The notes: a model not told the origin generated them from the sequence alone. Counted from the first letter of the stretch, positions 51,302-60,474 are shown. The stretch: DNA of 64,000 nucleotides from CAVZCK01 sp963798805 (GCA_963798805.1 CAWCVC010000005.1:186001-250000); one strand, 5' to 3'. Translations and numbers: made by a program.

Positions 51302-51679
51302 GGGATGCGGGCTCAAGTCGCGGCAAGAAATCAATTCGGCATCGCGATCTGCGCCACTGCTCAGCCGGTCAATTTTGATGCAACTGCACGCAAATTTATC
51401 TGTTTTTCGAAGCTTGCGTCGCCTGTTTTTTAGTCACTTCTGAGAGCGAGTGGCCGTTCTTTCAACAGTTGTGGCGGTGCTGTCACAAAGCAAACCTCTC
51501 AAGCCGCGGTTTTTCTTTTGGCGCTAGATTCCGCCGAAGTTTGCAGGAAATATCCTCGCAGGTTGACAGCGGAAATCTCCGGCGAATCAACCAACAGCTT
51601 CTTTCTGGGGCTTTCATTTCACAGTCAGGCGTAGGCGCGTCTCGCGCGAGCCGGGGAAAATCAAGGGGCACCAACTGCA
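51302..51679. other. Intergenic region upstream of torF, nothing recognised
   Basis: About 380 bases with an AT-richer centre (51350-51450). The torF promoter and leader must lie here, but no box matches well enough to mark. Confidence 0.4.
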
Positions 51680-52483
51680 ATGGAAATGAAGAAGAGCGTG
51701 TTTGGGGTGGTTCGCGCTGGCCTATTGAGCGGCGTGGCTGCCTTTGCGCTGACCGGCGGCGCTCATGCGGCGGATCTCGGGGGCGGTATGAAGGATATGC
51801 CGCCTTCGGTCGAGCCGGCGCGGGAGCTCAAATTTTCGGTCAACGGCGGCTTGACCACGGACTACGTGTTCCGCGGCATTTCACAGTCGGACAATGATCC
51901 ATCGGTTTCCGCCGGCGCCGAGGCATCCTATGGGATGTTCTATCTCGGCTTTTGGGGCGCGAGCGTCGATGATTTCGTATCCGATGGCAATCTTGAGCTC
52001 GACCTTTACGGCGGCATCAGAAAGTCATGGAACGGCGTCGATCTTGATGTAGGGGTTCTCTATTATTCATACCCAAACAATAGTTTTGACCTCAACCCCG
52101 AGTACCTCGAGGTCAAAGCTTCGGCCAGCGGCAAGATCTGGAGCGACCTGACGGCGAAGGGTACGGTCTACTGGTCCCCGGATTATGCCGGCGAATCTGG
52201 TTCAACCTGGACCTTTGAAGGCACGTTGACCAAGCCGCTGCCGATCTGGGATCTTTCGCTGAGCGGCACGATCGGCCATGTCACAAGCGCTGACGATAGC
52301 GACAACTTCAGCAGTGTGTATGGCGACGACAATTACACATACTGGAACGTGGGCCTGTCGAAGACCTTCCGCGAGCACTTCACAGTCGACGTCCGTTACT
52401 GGGGCACCGATGTCGACAAAGATACAGCCGTCGGCAACCTCGCTGGCGATCGCGTCGTCGGTACTCTGACCTTCAACTACTAA
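51680..52483 (+). CDS. TorF family putative porin
   Basis: The 267-residue protein has a signal peptide (about residues 1-30, ending AHAAD). The rest is alternating beta-strand sequence typical of an outer-membrane barrel, including GGLTTDYVFRGISQSDNDPS, the family opening. It ends in FNY, an aromatic C-terminal residue used by the outer-membrane assembly machine. The family (TIGR02001) is of unknown transport specificity. The gene is monocistronic, with a strong terminator 21 bases downstream. Confidence 0.9.
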   Translation: MEMKKSVFGVVRAGLLSGVAAFALTGGAHAADLGGGMKDMPPSVEPARELKFSVNGGLTTDYVFRGISQSDNDPSVSAGAEASYGMFYLGFWGASVDDFVSDGNLELDLYGGIRKSWNGVDLDVGVLYYSYPNNSFDLNPEYLEVKASASGKIWSDLTAKGTVYWSPDYAGESGSTWTFEGTLTKPLPIWDLSLSGTIGHVTSADDSDNFSSVYGDDNYTYWNVGLSKTFREHFTVDVRYWGTDVDKDTAVGNLAGDRVVGTLTFNY

Positions 52484-52504
52484 ATCTCACTTCCCCCGTC
52501 AGCG

Positions 52505-52533
52505 AAAAGCCAGCCCGACCGGGCTGGCTTTTT
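52505..52533 (+). terminator. Intrinsic terminator of torF
   Basis: AAAAGCCAGCCC and GGGCTGGCTTTT form a perfect 12-base-pair stem around GACC, with the T-run at the end of the 3' arm and beyond (TTTTTC). It lies just after the torF stop. Confidence 0.94.
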
Positions 52534-52976
52534 CATTTGCGCCGGTCAGAGACGCTGTCGGCCTGCGGTTAAGCACGAATCCGTATGTTCTCTTTTTGTG
52601 CTCATTTCAGCTTGACGACTCGCCTGCAATTTTCTAGAACAGAACCAGAACAGAGGCGCAGTGAGTTCCCCCGCTCAGTCGATGTTCAGGTGACTGTCAC
52701 GGACTTCCCCTTAGCCGCTGACAGTGTGTTCGAGAGCAGGCGGGCCTGTCCCCGCGAAGAGCTTCTGTGCAGCCCGGTCGTGCGTCCTGTGCAAAGCTGT
52801 AAAGCCCAGATGTCATCCGCCCCCCGATGACACGGCCCTTCCCCCTCAGCCCGCCTGCTCTCTCTTTCCTCGCTGCACTTGAAGCCCTCTCCTCCGGCAC
52901 GCCATATGGCACACCGTTGACGCGGCGTTCATCCCGTCATCTGATAGCGGCAGACGTTGGAATTGCGAGGCAAGCA
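52534..52976. other. Leader region of the thi operon, no riboswitch seen
   Basis: About 440 bases upstream of the likely thiO start. The reading frame of thiO is open back to 52827, but those residues do not look like a ThiO N-terminus. I searched by eye for the conserved TPP riboswitch parts (CTGAGA and the later conserved purine-rich arm) and did not find them. Confidence 0.45.
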
Positions 52977-54005
52977 TTGGAGAACATCCTCGTCGTCGGC
53001 GCTGGGATTACCGGGCTTTGGCAAGCCGTAATGCTGGCCGGAGATGGTCACCGCGTGACCCTGATCGACCGGTCTGCCAAGCCCTTCGCTGACGCTGCCA
53101 GCCGCCTGGCCGGCGCGATGCTCGCTCCGTTTTGCGAAAGCGAAAGCGCCGAACCCCTGATCGCCGATCTTGCCTCCGGTTCGATCGGTCTTTGGCAGCA
53201 GGCCTTTCCTGCCACGGTTCAAAACGGCAGCCTGGTCATCGCCGCCCCGCGCGATCTCCCCGAACTCGGCCGCTTCGCACGTATGACGTCGCATTTCGAA
53301 ACGCTGGACGCGGACCGAATCGGCGCCTTGGAGCCAGCTCTCGCTGGCCGCTTCGGCCAGGGCCTGTTCTATCCCTCGGAAGCCCATGTCGAGCCTTTCT
53401 CCGCAATGAGCGCGCTGCTCGATCGCGCCCAGCGGGCGGGCGCGCAGATCGAGTTCGGCACGGAATGGGATGGGAGCCTGCCTAGCGAATATGACCATGT
53501 CATCGATTGCCGCGGCATCGGCGCGAAATCGCAACTGAGCGGCCTGCGAGGCGTGCGCGGCGAAATGCTGGTCATCGAGACCGACGAGATTGCGCTGAGC
53601 CGTCCCGTGCGGCTGCTGCACCCCCGCTTCCCGCTCTACGCGGTGCCATGGTCGGATCATCGCTTCATGATCGGAGCCACCGTCATCGAAAGCGGCGATC
53701 GGGGGCCGGCGACGGTCCGGTCGGCTCTCGACCTGCTCGGCCTCGCCTATACGCTGCATCCAGCTTTCGGCGAGGCCCGCATCGTCAGCTTCGGGGCGGA
53801 TGTGCGCCCGTCGTTCCCCGATAACCTACCCAAGATCGTCCTCAGAGGACGCCATATCCTGGTCAACGGCATGTACCGGCACGGCTTCCTGCTCGCCCCG
53901 GTTCTTGCTGCGCTGACCGCGCACTATATAAAGGGCGGGACCAAACGACAGGATGTCTTTGTTGAAGATCACGGTGAACGGCGAGCCGCAGGAGACCGCG
54001 GCTGA
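52977..54005 (+). CDS. thiO: Glycine oxidase ThiO
   Basis: ThiO oxidises glycine to the imine used to build the thiazole of thiamine. The protein has an FAD-binding Rossmann motif at its start (ILVVGAGITGLWQAVML), then RLAGAMLAPFCES, YPSEAHVEPFSAMSALL, VIDCRGIGA and the C-terminal ILVNGMYRHGFLLAPVLA, all family features. I start it at the TTG at 52977 (342 residues), because the preceding 50 residues are not conserved; this is uncertain. It overlaps thiS by 53 bases. Confidence 0.9.
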   Translation: MENILVVGAGITGLWQAVMLAGDGHRVTLIDRSAKPFADAASRLAGAMLAPFCESESAEPLIADLASGSIGLWQQAFPATVQNGSLVIAAPRDLPELGRFARMTSHFETLDADRIGALEPALAGRFGQGLFYPSEAHVEPFSAMSALLDRAQRAGAQIEFGTEWDGSLPSEYDHVIDCRGIGAKSQLSGLRGVRGEMLVIETDEIALSRPVRLLHPRFPLYAVPWSDHRFMIGATVIESGDRGPATVRSALDLLGLAYTLHPAFGEARIVSFGADVRPSFPDNLPKIVLRGRHILVNGMYRHGFLLAPVLAALTAHYIKGGTKRQDVFVEDHGERRAAGDRG

Positions 54006-54159
54006 GACGCTGGGCGAGCTTTGCGCGGGTCTCGGCTATGGCGAGATGAGGATCGCCACGGCTCTCAACGGCGAATTCATTCCGGCGACGCGGCGCGCCC
54101 AAACGCCCATCAACGCCGATGACCGCATCGAGATTGTCGCCCCAAGACAGGGGGGCTAG
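53953..54159 (+). CDS. thiS: Sulfur carrier protein ThiS
   Basis: ThiS carries sulfur as a C-terminal thiocarboxylate for thiazole synthesis. The 68-residue protein starts LLKITVNGEPQE, has IATALNGEFIPATRR, and ends RQGG, with the terminal GlyGly required for thiocarboxylation. It sits between thiO and thiG, overlapping the former. Confidence 0.95.
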   Translation: MSLLKITVNGEPQETAAETLGELCAGLGYGEMRIATALNGEFIPATRRAQTPINADDRIEIVAPRQGG

Positions 54160-54164
54160 AGATC

Positions 54165-54953
54165 ATGGTGGAATTTTACGGTTACGCCTTCGCCTCGCGC
54201 CTGATCCTCGGCAGCGCGCTCTATCCATCGCCGGAGATTTTCAGGCGCTCCGTCGAGGCGGCCGGCGCCGAGATCGTTACCGTTTCGCTGCGCCGCGAGG
54301 GTGCGCGGGACCGCGCCGGACAGCAATTCTGGGAGCTCGTTCAGTCGCTCGGCGTGCGCGTGCTGCCCAACACCGCGGGCTGCCGGACCGCCAGGGAAGC
54401 CATCACCACAGCCATGATGGCACGCGAAATGTTCGATACGCCCTGGCTCAAGCTGGAGGTCATCGCCAATGACGACACGCTCCAGCCGGATCTGTTCGGG
54501 CTCGTCGAAGCCGCGTCGGTCCTCTCGCGCGAAGGCTTCCAGGTCTTCCCCTATACGACCGAGGATCTGAGCGCTGCGGAAAAGCTGTTGAGCGCCGGAT
54601 GCGAAGTGCTGATGTCGTGGGCCTCGCCGATCGGTTCCGGTCAGGGCCTGATGAATCCGACCGGGCTCAAGACACTGCGCGCTTATTTTCCGAATGTGCC
54701 GCTGGTGGTCGATGCCGGGATCGGCGCGCCGTCCCATGCGGCGGCAGCGATGGAACTCGGCTATGACGCGGTCCTCTTGAACACCGCCGTCGCCAAGGCG
54801 AGCGATCCACCGAAAATGGCGACAGCTTTTGCAGAAGCGATCCGCGCTGGACGTCTCGGCTTCGAAGCCGGGCTGATGCCGCGGCGCGACATGGCCGTGC
54901 CCTCGACGCCGGTCGCCGGCACGCCGTTCTTCGAGTTCGGCGATGCTTCATAA
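54165..54953 (+). CDS. thiG: Thiazole synthase ThiG
   Basis: ThiG makes the thiazole phosphate of thiamine from deoxyxylulose phosphate, dehydroglycine and ThiS thiocarboxylate. The 262-residue TIM-barrel protein has SRLILGSALYPSPE, VRVLPNTAGCRTAREA, WLKLEVIANDDTLQPD (Schiff-base Lys), MSWASPIGSGQG, and VVDAGIGAPSHAAAAMELG. It starts five bases after thiS and overlaps thiE by 11 bases. Confidence 0.97.
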   Translation: MVEFYGYAFASRLILGSALYPSPEIFRRSVEAAGAEIVTVSLRREGARDRAGQQFWELVQSLGVRVLPNTAGCRTAREAITTAMMAREMFDTPWLKLEVIANDDTLQPDLFGLVEAASVLSREGFQVFPYTTEDLSAAEKLLSAGCEVLMSWASPIGSGQGLMNPTGLKTLRAYFPNVPLVVDAGIGAPSHAAAAMELGYDAVLLNTAVAKASDPPKMATAFAEAIRAGRLGFEAGLMPRRDMAVPSTPVAGTPFFEFGDAS

Positions 54954-55530
54954 GTTCTATCCGATCGTGCCGGACGCCGCCTGGGCTGCCCGGATCGTCC
55001 CTCTCGGGGTCAAAACGCTCCAGCTCCGCGTCAAGGACGCCGACGCGGCGACGCTCTCTCGCGAAATCGACTCTGCGCTGGCGCTCTGCCGTCAATATGA
55101 TTGCCAGCTCATCGTCAACGACTATTGGCACGACGCCATCGAGCTTGGCGCGGATTTCGTCCATCTCGGCCAGGAGGACCTTGCCAAAGCAGATCTCGCC
55201 GCCATCCGGAAAGCCGGTCTCCGGCTCGGCATATCCACCCATACGCCGCAGGAGTTGCGCATCGCGCTCGAAGCAAAGCCCGACTATGTCGCGCTCGGGC
55301 CGATCTATGAAACGAAGCTCAAAGTCATGAAATATCCGCCGCAGGGGCTCGAACGCATTGGCGAGTGGAAGCGGCTGATCGGCTGTCCGCTCGTCGCGAT
55401 CGGCGGCATCACGGTTGAGCGCGCGCCGGCCATCTTCGAAGCGGGGGCCGACAGCGTCGCAGTGGTCACGGACATCATCGCCAGTCCCGATCCGGAATCC
55501 CGTGTCCGGCAGTGGCTGCACTCATGCTGA
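54943..55530 (+). CDS. thiE: Thiamine phosphate synthase ThiE
   Basis: ThiE joins the pyrimidine and thiazole halves to thiamine phosphate. The 195-residue TIM barrel has FYPIVPDAAWAARI, TLQLRVKDAD, CQLIVNDYWHDAIELGADFVH (as motif parts QLIVNDYW and GADFVHLGQED), and VAIGGITVERAPAIFEAGAD. Some known ThiE residues differ in spacing, but the active-site regions are recognisable. It is last in thiOSGE; thiC is not in the window. Confidence 0.94.
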   Translation: MLHKFYPIVPDAAWAARIVPLGVKTLQLRVKDADAATLSREIDSALALCRQYDCQLIVNDYWHDAIELGADFVHLGQEDLAKADLAAIRKAGLRLGISTHTPQELRIALEAKPDYVALGPIYETKLKVMKYPPQGLERIGEWKRLIGCPLVAIGGITVERAPAIFEAGADSVAVVTDIIASPDPESRVRQWLHSC

Positions 55531-55634
55531 ATAGCCACTGCGACACCTTATTTGGCTGCCCCCGGTGGCGTGAACCCCAGATCTAGATTATTATCGTCAA
55601 GGGTTATCAATCCGTTCCCACGTTGTCGCAAATC

Positions 55635-56585
55635 ATGGCATTCCGCCTCGTTCCGGGCCAGCCGATCAGTCGCAGCGTCCGGCAGATCGGCGCCGAGCAG
55701 ATCGACCGGGTCCTGCCGAAATTCTCGGGCCGTTCCAAGAGCGCGAATGCGGTCCATGAGACCCGCAAGGCGCTGAAAAGGCTCCGTGCGCTCGTCAACC
55801 TGGTCAAACCGGGACTCACCAAGAGCGATTTTCGCCGGATCGAGTCGCGGCTCAAGCTGACTGCGCGGGCTCTCTCCGCCGTTCGCGACATTCAGGCGAT
55901 GCTGCAAACGGCCGAAAAGCTGCGAGCTTATGACGTCGATGTCGGCGCCGGCCCGGTCAGCACCGCGCTCACGGCCCGGCTTGAGGCACGGTGCAGGACG
56001 GCCGAAAAGCGTTTCGACAGCGCAGCAACAACCCGTACCCGAAAGCTGCTCGGTGAAGCGCGAAGGGATTTTTCAACGCTCGATCTAAAGGATGACGATT
56101 TCGCCCTCGTCGCCTCGACATTGAAGCGCGATTACCGCAAGGCGCGCCGCACCTTCCGGCAAGCCTACGACCTCCAGACAGACGAAGCCTTTCACGAGTG
56201 GCGCAAATATGTTCAGCGCCATTGGCGGCAATTGCTGCTCGTCGGCCCAAGCTGGCCGAAGGTGCTGCGCCCTCATATTGTCCTGGCGCGCGATCTCGCC
56301 GACATGCTGGGCGAGGACCACGATCTTTCGGTGCTGGCCGGACTTGTGGCCGAGGAAGCGGACCGGCTCGGCGGCCCCACGGAAGTTGATGCCTATCTCG
56401 CTCTCTGCCGCCGTCGGCAGACGGAGCTGAGAGAGCGCGCGCGGGACATGGGCGCCCGGCTCCTGGCGGAAAAGCCCTCGTCCCTTGCCGCCCGGCTCAA
56501 AGCCTATTGGGCGACCGCACCGCGCCTGAAGGATAATGGCGAAGAGGAAGCCGAAAACAGCAACGTCATTGCTTTGCCCCGGTGA
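55635..56585 (+). CDS. CHAD domain protein
   Basis: CHAD proteins bind polyphosphate through conserved His and basic residues. From the ATG at 55635 (316 residues; a TTG at 55623 is also in frame) the protein has the two alpha-helical halves of the domain. Their conserved pairs are VHETRKALKRLRAL and FHEWRKYVQRHWRQL, and there is LADMLGEDHDLSVL. No polyphosphate kinase or CYTH domain is nearby, so its partner is unknown. It overlaps the convergent Lrp gene by 20 bases. Confidence 0.9.
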   Translation: MAFRLVPGQPISRSVRQIGAEQIDRVLPKFSGRSKSANAVHETRKALKRLRALVNLVKPGLTKSDFRRIESRLKLTARALSAVRDIQAMLQTAEKLRAYDVDVGAGPVSTALTARLEARCRTAEKRFDSAATTRTRKLLGEARRDFSTLDLKDDDFALVASTLKRDYRKARRTFRQAYDLQTDEAFHEWRKYVQRHWRQLLLVGPSWPKVLRPHIVLARDLADMLGEDHDLSVLAGLVAEEADRLGGPTEVDAYLALCRRRQTELRERARDMGARLLAEKPSSLAARLKAYWATAPRLKDNGEEEAENSNVIALPR

Positions 56586-57063
56586 TGTCCCCGAGCTGCT
56601 TCGCGACAAAGTCGAGCGGCAGTGCGGTCGTATATTTGATCTGCTCCATGGCAAAGCTGGAGCTGACATCGGTCAGAGCAATTCGCTTGATCAGCTGCTT
56701 ATAGAAGCGGTCATAGCTCTCAATGTCCGGCACTACAACGCGCAACAGGTAGTCGACCTGTCCGCTCATGCGATAGGCTTCGACGACCTCCGGAAAATCC
56801 CGCAGCACCTGGTGAAATTGGTCGAGCCATTCGATCGTGTGCTCGCTGGTGGTGATCGCGACGAAGACCGTCACGCCGGCGCTCACCTTCTTGGCATTGA
56901 GAAGCGCGACCCGCGCCTCGATGATGCCCTCCTGCTCCAATTTCTGGATGCGCCGCCAGCACGGCGTGGTCGAAAGTCCCACTTCCTTGCCGATGTCGGA
57001 GACCGGGATGGTGCAGTCGCGCTGAAGGATGTTGAGGATCTTCAAGTCGATGGCGTCGAGCAT
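56566..57063 (-). CDS. Lrp/AsnC-family transcriptional regulator
   Basis: The 165-residue protein starts at the ATG 57063, with the helix-turn-helix domain (LDAIDLKILNILQRDCTIPV, then VGLSTTPCWRRIQKLEQEGII). The ligand-binding RAM domain has YRMSGQVDYLLRVVVPDIES. Members sense amino acids. The frame is open to 57315, but only from there on does the sequence match the family. The target genes are unknown; no amino-acid gene lies adjacent. Confidence 0.93.
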   Translation of the reverse strand: MLDAIDLKILNILQRDCTIPVSDIGKEVGLSTTPCWRRIQKLEQEGIIEARVALLNAKKVSAGVTVFVAITTSEHTIEWLDQFHQVLRDFPEVVEAYRMSGQVDYLLRVVVPDIESYDRFYKQLIKRIALTDVSSSFAMEQIKYTTALPLDFVAKQLGDITGAKQ

Positions 57064-57284
57064 TTTAACCTTAGAAGAAATTTGCTCATTTTGAGCATCA
57101 TGGCTGAGTCTTAGCGGGATATCCGAAGCAACTCCAATCAATTTAGATTCATTTTCTAAAATGGCATATCCACACGGCTGACGAGCGGGCCGGAACGGCA
57201 TCCTGCTGCCCCTCTCGTCCCCTGCCGGCCGCAAGCTGCCGGAACATCCCGCAACCTCGTCGCGTTGACCCGAGACTTGGATGA

Positions 57285-57488
57285 ACTCCACCTCTAGCGG
57301 AGAAATGCATCGCAAACGTCGGCGCGCTCGACACCAATGGCGACGGCTACGTCGACAGCCGGGAAATGGCCAAATACGGCAAGATCGACACCAAAGTCGA
57401 CACCAATGGCGATGGTCGGCTCTCGAAGAAAGAAATGACGGTCGCCTGTAACGATAAGACGATGCAGGCTCTAGAGCCGAAGCAGTAA
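57285..57488 (+). pseudogene. EF-hand protein remnant
   Basis: This open stretch has no start codon; a TGA stop closes it upstream. It encodes two calcium-binding EF-hand loops, DTNGDGYVDSRE and DTNGDGRLSKKE, about 17 residues apart. The normal signal peptide and first part of such proteins are missing. It ends at a TAA and is followed by an intact terminator hairpin. It looks like the 3' end of a deleted or truncated gene. Confidence 0.75.
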
Positions 57489-57509
57489 AGCGCCGAAAGG
57501 CGGACCTCC

Positions 57510-57538
57510 GAAGCGGGTCTCAGGCCCGCTTCCTTTTT
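57510..57538 (+). terminator. Intrinsic terminator downstream of the EF-hand remnant
   Basis: GAAGCGGG and CCCGCTTC form an eight-base-pair stem with loop TCTCAGG, followed by CTTTTT. It is consistent with an original gene ending just upstream. Confidence 0.82.
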
Positions 57539-57579
57539 GCAGCGTGGGGCGCTTCGGACCGCGGCAATGCGGGTTAATG

Positions 57580-58218
57580 TCATGAAATGAGGCGTGTGAC
57601 CTCGCAGCGCAGGAACGGCACCAATTCGGCCTCATACCAGGGATTTTGTTTCAGCCAGCCATTATTGCGCCATGACGGATGCGGCATCGGCAGATATCGC
57701 GGGGTGCCGCCGCGCGCATAGTCGCGCCAGTTGGCGACGGTTTCGGTCAAGCTCGCCTTCACCTTGCTTCCCAGATGCCAGCGCTGGGCGTGATGGCCGA
57801 CCAGCAGGATCAGCTCGAACCGCGGCAACGCTGCAAACAGCGGCTGGCGCCAGGCGGGAGCGCATTCGGCGCGCGGCGGCAGATCACCGCCTTTTGCGTT
57901 CAGCCCTGGAAAGCAAAAGCCCATCGGCACGATCGCAATGCGCCGCGTATCGTAGAACTCTTCCGGCGTCACGCCCATCCAGGCGCGCAGCCGGTCGCCG
58001 GACGGGTCGGTAAAAGGCGCCCCCGAGGCATGAACCCGCGTCCCCGGCGCCTGGCTGCAAATGCAGATCCTCGCCGTTTCGCTGACCCGCAGGACCGGCC
58101 GAGGCTCGTGCGGCAGGGCCGCGCCGCGCGGCGTATCCCGGCAGACCCGACAGGCCCGGATGTCGCACAGGAGAGCCGAGAGGCGCTCACCGACCGCGAT
58201 ATCGTCGACAATGCTCAT
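57580..58218 (-). CDS. Uracil-DNA glycosylase superfamily protein
   Basis: The 212-residue protein has an N-terminal cysteine-containing segment (CDIRACRVCRDTP), then ICICSQAPGTRVHASGAPFTDPSGDRLR (as motif parts SQAPGTRVH and FTDPSGDRLR). The C-terminal motif is MPHPSWRNNGWL, the substrate-loop region of this superfamily. Family members cut uracil from DNA, but this subgroup is not characterised well enough to say so here. It lies three bases from the MBL hydrolase gene upstream, so the two are probably cotranscribed. Confidence 0.85.
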   Translation of the reverse strand: MSIVDDIAVGERLSALLCDIRACRVCRDTPRGAALPHEPRPVLRVSETARICICSQAPGTRVHASGAPFTDPSGDRLRAWMGVTPEEFYDTRRIAIVPMGFCFPGLNAKGGDLPPRAECAPAWRQPLFAALPRFELILLVGHHAQRWHLGSKVKASLTETVANWRDYARGGTPRYLPMPHPSWRNNGWLKQNPWYEAELVPFLRCEVTRLIS

Positions 58219-58221
58219 GGG

Positions 58222-58965
58222 TCAGAAATCGATGACCATGCCGTCATCGGCCACCACGCAACGGCTTTTATCCACATCCTGATGTCGCGCCAGCATCGCA
58301 TCGCTCATATGGGTCAGAACGAGCTGCTTGGCTCCGATAGCGTCGAAGTGCTGCGCGATGGTCAGATAGTCAAGATGCATCGAGAGCTTGAAATCGTACT
58401 GATAGCATTCGATCAGATAGAGATCCGCCGCCTTGCCGATGCGGATGAGATCGTCGGACCAGCCGGCGTCGCCGGAAAAGGCGAAGACTTTCCCGTCCAT
58501 CTCGAAGCGCAGCGCGTAGGATGGGGAGCCGGAATAGTGGTTGACCTCGATGGGAGTCACCGTCAACCCCTCGACGTCATGACTCGTTTCCCGGTCGAGC
58601 TCGATGAAATTGAGATCGAACCGCCGCTCGATGGCAAGCGAGCGCGGATAGAACACCTCGCAGGCGAGCCGGAAACGCGCCTCGAGCCCCGGCGGGCCCA
58701 CCAGGGTCAGAGGTTCCCGGCGCTGGCTTGGAAAGATCGCATCGAGCAGGAGGAACGGCAGACCGCCCATGTGATCGCCGTGAAGGTGGCTGACAAAGAT
58801 ATGCGAAAAGCTGTTCGGCGAAATTCCGGCCTTCTTAAGCGCTGGCAAGATCGCCGGGCCGCAGTCGAGCAGAAACCGTCCGCCGCCATGCTCCACGATA
58901 TAGCAGCTCGGAAGACGTCCGCCCGAACTGAACGCATCTCCTGAACCGAGGATCGTCAGCCGCAT
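58222..58965 (-). CDS. MBL-fold metallo-hydrolase (RNase Z-like)
   Basis: The protein (247 residues from the ATG at 58965; a start at 58980 adds five) begins LTILGSGDAFSSGGRLPS, typical of the RNase Z/arylsulfatase-like MBL group. It has the metal site SHLHGDHMGGLPFLLLDAI (as SHLHGDHMGG), the second site FSGDAGWSDD, and LTHMSDAM. Substrate unknown. It is cotranscribed with the glycosylase-like gene. Confidence 0.9.
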   Translation of the reverse strand: MRLTILGSGDAFSSGGRLPSCYIVEHGGGRFLLDCGPAILPALKKAGISPNSFSHIFVSHLHGDHMGGLPFLLLDAIFPSQRREPLTLVGPPGLEARFRLACEVFYPRSLAIERRFDLNFIELDRETSHDVEGLTVTPIEVNHYSGSPSYALRFEMDGKVFAFSGDAGWSDDLIRIGKAADLYLIECYQYDFKLSMHLDYLTIAQHFDAIGAKQLVLTHMSDAMLARHQDVDKSRCVVADDGMVIDF

Positions 58966-59291
58966 CACGCTCTCACGCAAAACTTCGCGTCAATACTATC
59001 GCGTCCGTTTCGCCTGTCCCCGTAGCAAGTACAGACCTGACGCGACGTTTTTCTTAGCATGCCCTAAGACCCGGGGCCATATCGCGGCGATTACGCAATT
59101 CTTTCAAGCGCATATGTACCGTGGATGAACACGGGGCGGATCCGGCGCACCCGGCCTCGGCTCGCGATGTCGCAACGCCACAGATGATTTGCGCAGCGCG
59201 AGCCATCAATTCCATAATATGCGCTCCCATATTGCGCCGGGCCGTCCCTGCGGCCGCCCCCCGACTGGACAGCCGAAAGGGTTGCCGTTCC

Positions 59292-60461
59292 ATGAAGATC
59301 GTCGAAATCCGCGACGCCGTCGTTCCGATCGCCTCCGAAATCCGGAACGCCTATATCGATTTCAGCAAGATGACCGCAAGCGTCGTGGCCGTGGTGACGG
59401 ATGTGATCCGCGACGGCAAGCCGGTTATCGGCTACGGCTTCAATTCGAACGGCCGCTACGGGGCAAGCGGCCTGCTGCGCGAGCGCTTCCTGCCCCGCCT
59501 GCGCGACGCGGCACCGGAGGTCCTTCTCGACGATGCCGAGGACAATTTCGATCCGCGCCGGATCTGGCAGGTCATGATGACCAACGAGAAGCCGGGCGGA
59601 CATGGGGAGCGCTCGGTCGCTGTCGGCACGGTGGATATGGCGGTGTGGGACGCGGTCGCCAAAATCGCCGGCGTGCCGCTCTATAAGCTGCTTGCAGAGC
59701 GCTATGGCGACGGCAAGCCGGACGAGAAGGTCTTCGTCTATGCAGCCGGTGGCTATTATTACCCCGGCAAGGACGATGCCGCGCTCCAGGACGAGATGCG
59801 CCGCTATCTCGACCTCGGCTATTCGGTCGTCAAGATGAAGATCGGCGGCGACAGTCTGACCGAGGATCTGCGCCGCATCGAGGCGGTGATCGCCGTCACC
59901 GGCGCGGGCAGGAAGCTTGCCGTCGACGCCAATGGCCGCTTCGATCTCGACACTGCCATCGCCTATGCGGAAGGCTTGGCGCCTTACGATCTGTTCTGGT
60001 ACGAAGAGGCCGGCGACCCGCTCGACTATGCCCTGCAGGCCGAGCTTGCCAAGCATTACGACAAGCCGATGGCGACTGGCGAAAATCTCTTCTCGCATCA
60101 GGACGCCCGCAATCTCCTGCGCTATGGCGGCATGCGGCCGGACCGGGACTGGCTGCAATTCGACTGCGCGCTCTCCTACGGCCTCGTCGAATATATGCGC
60201 ACGCTCGCGCTCTTGCCCGATTACGGCTTCTCCTCCCGCAACTGCATTCCGCATGGCGGTCATCAGATGTCGCTGAACATCGCCGCGGGGTTGCATCTCG
60301 GCGGCAATGAGAGCTATCCGGGCGTGTTCGCGCCCTTCGGTGGTTTCGCCGACGGCATTCGCGTGGAGAATGGCTATGTCCGGCTGCCGGATGCTCCCGG
60401 CGTCGGGTTTGAGGAGAAATCCGCGCTGATCAAGACCATGCGCGAGGCCACCGAAACCTGA
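59292..60461 (+). CDS. tarD: D(-)-tartrate dehydratase (enolase superfamily)
   Basis: The start is the ATG at 59292, giving 389 residues, the length of the characterised Bradyrhizobium enzyme. It has KMKIGG (Lys of the KxK acid/base pair, about residue 183), DANGRFD (metal Asp about 212), YEEAGDP (Glu about 239), TGENLF (Glu about 264), and CIPHGGHQ (His about 321). These match the mandelate racemase subgroup. The enzyme dehydrates D-tartrate to oxaloacetate. No tartrate transporter or regulator gene is next to it. Confidence 0.9.
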   Translation: MKIVEIRDAVVPIASEIRNAYIDFSKMTASVVAVVTDVIRDGKPVIGYGFNSNGRYGASGLLRERFLPRLRDAAPEVLLDDAEDNFDPRRIWQVMMTNEKPGGHGERSVAVGTVDMAVWDAVAKIAGVPLYKLLAERYGDGKPDEKVFVYAAGGYYYPGKDDAALQDEMRRYLDLGYSVVKMKIGGDSLTEDLRRIEAVIAVTGAGRKLAVDANGRFDLDTAIAYAEGLAPYDLFWYEEAGDPLDYALQAELAKHYDKPMATGENLFSHQDARNLLRYGGMRPDRDWLQFDCALSYGLVEYMRTLALLPDYGFSSRNCIPHGGHQMSLNIAAGLHLGGNESYPGVFAPFGGFADGIRVENGYVRLPDAPGVGFEEKSALIKTMREATET

Positions 60462-60474
60462 CCGCCGGAGCGCC

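Noticed and set aside
52534..52976. Possible TPP riboswitch before thiO.
   Set aside because: The conserved CTGAGA segment and later conserved arm were not found by eye; a model search would be decisive.
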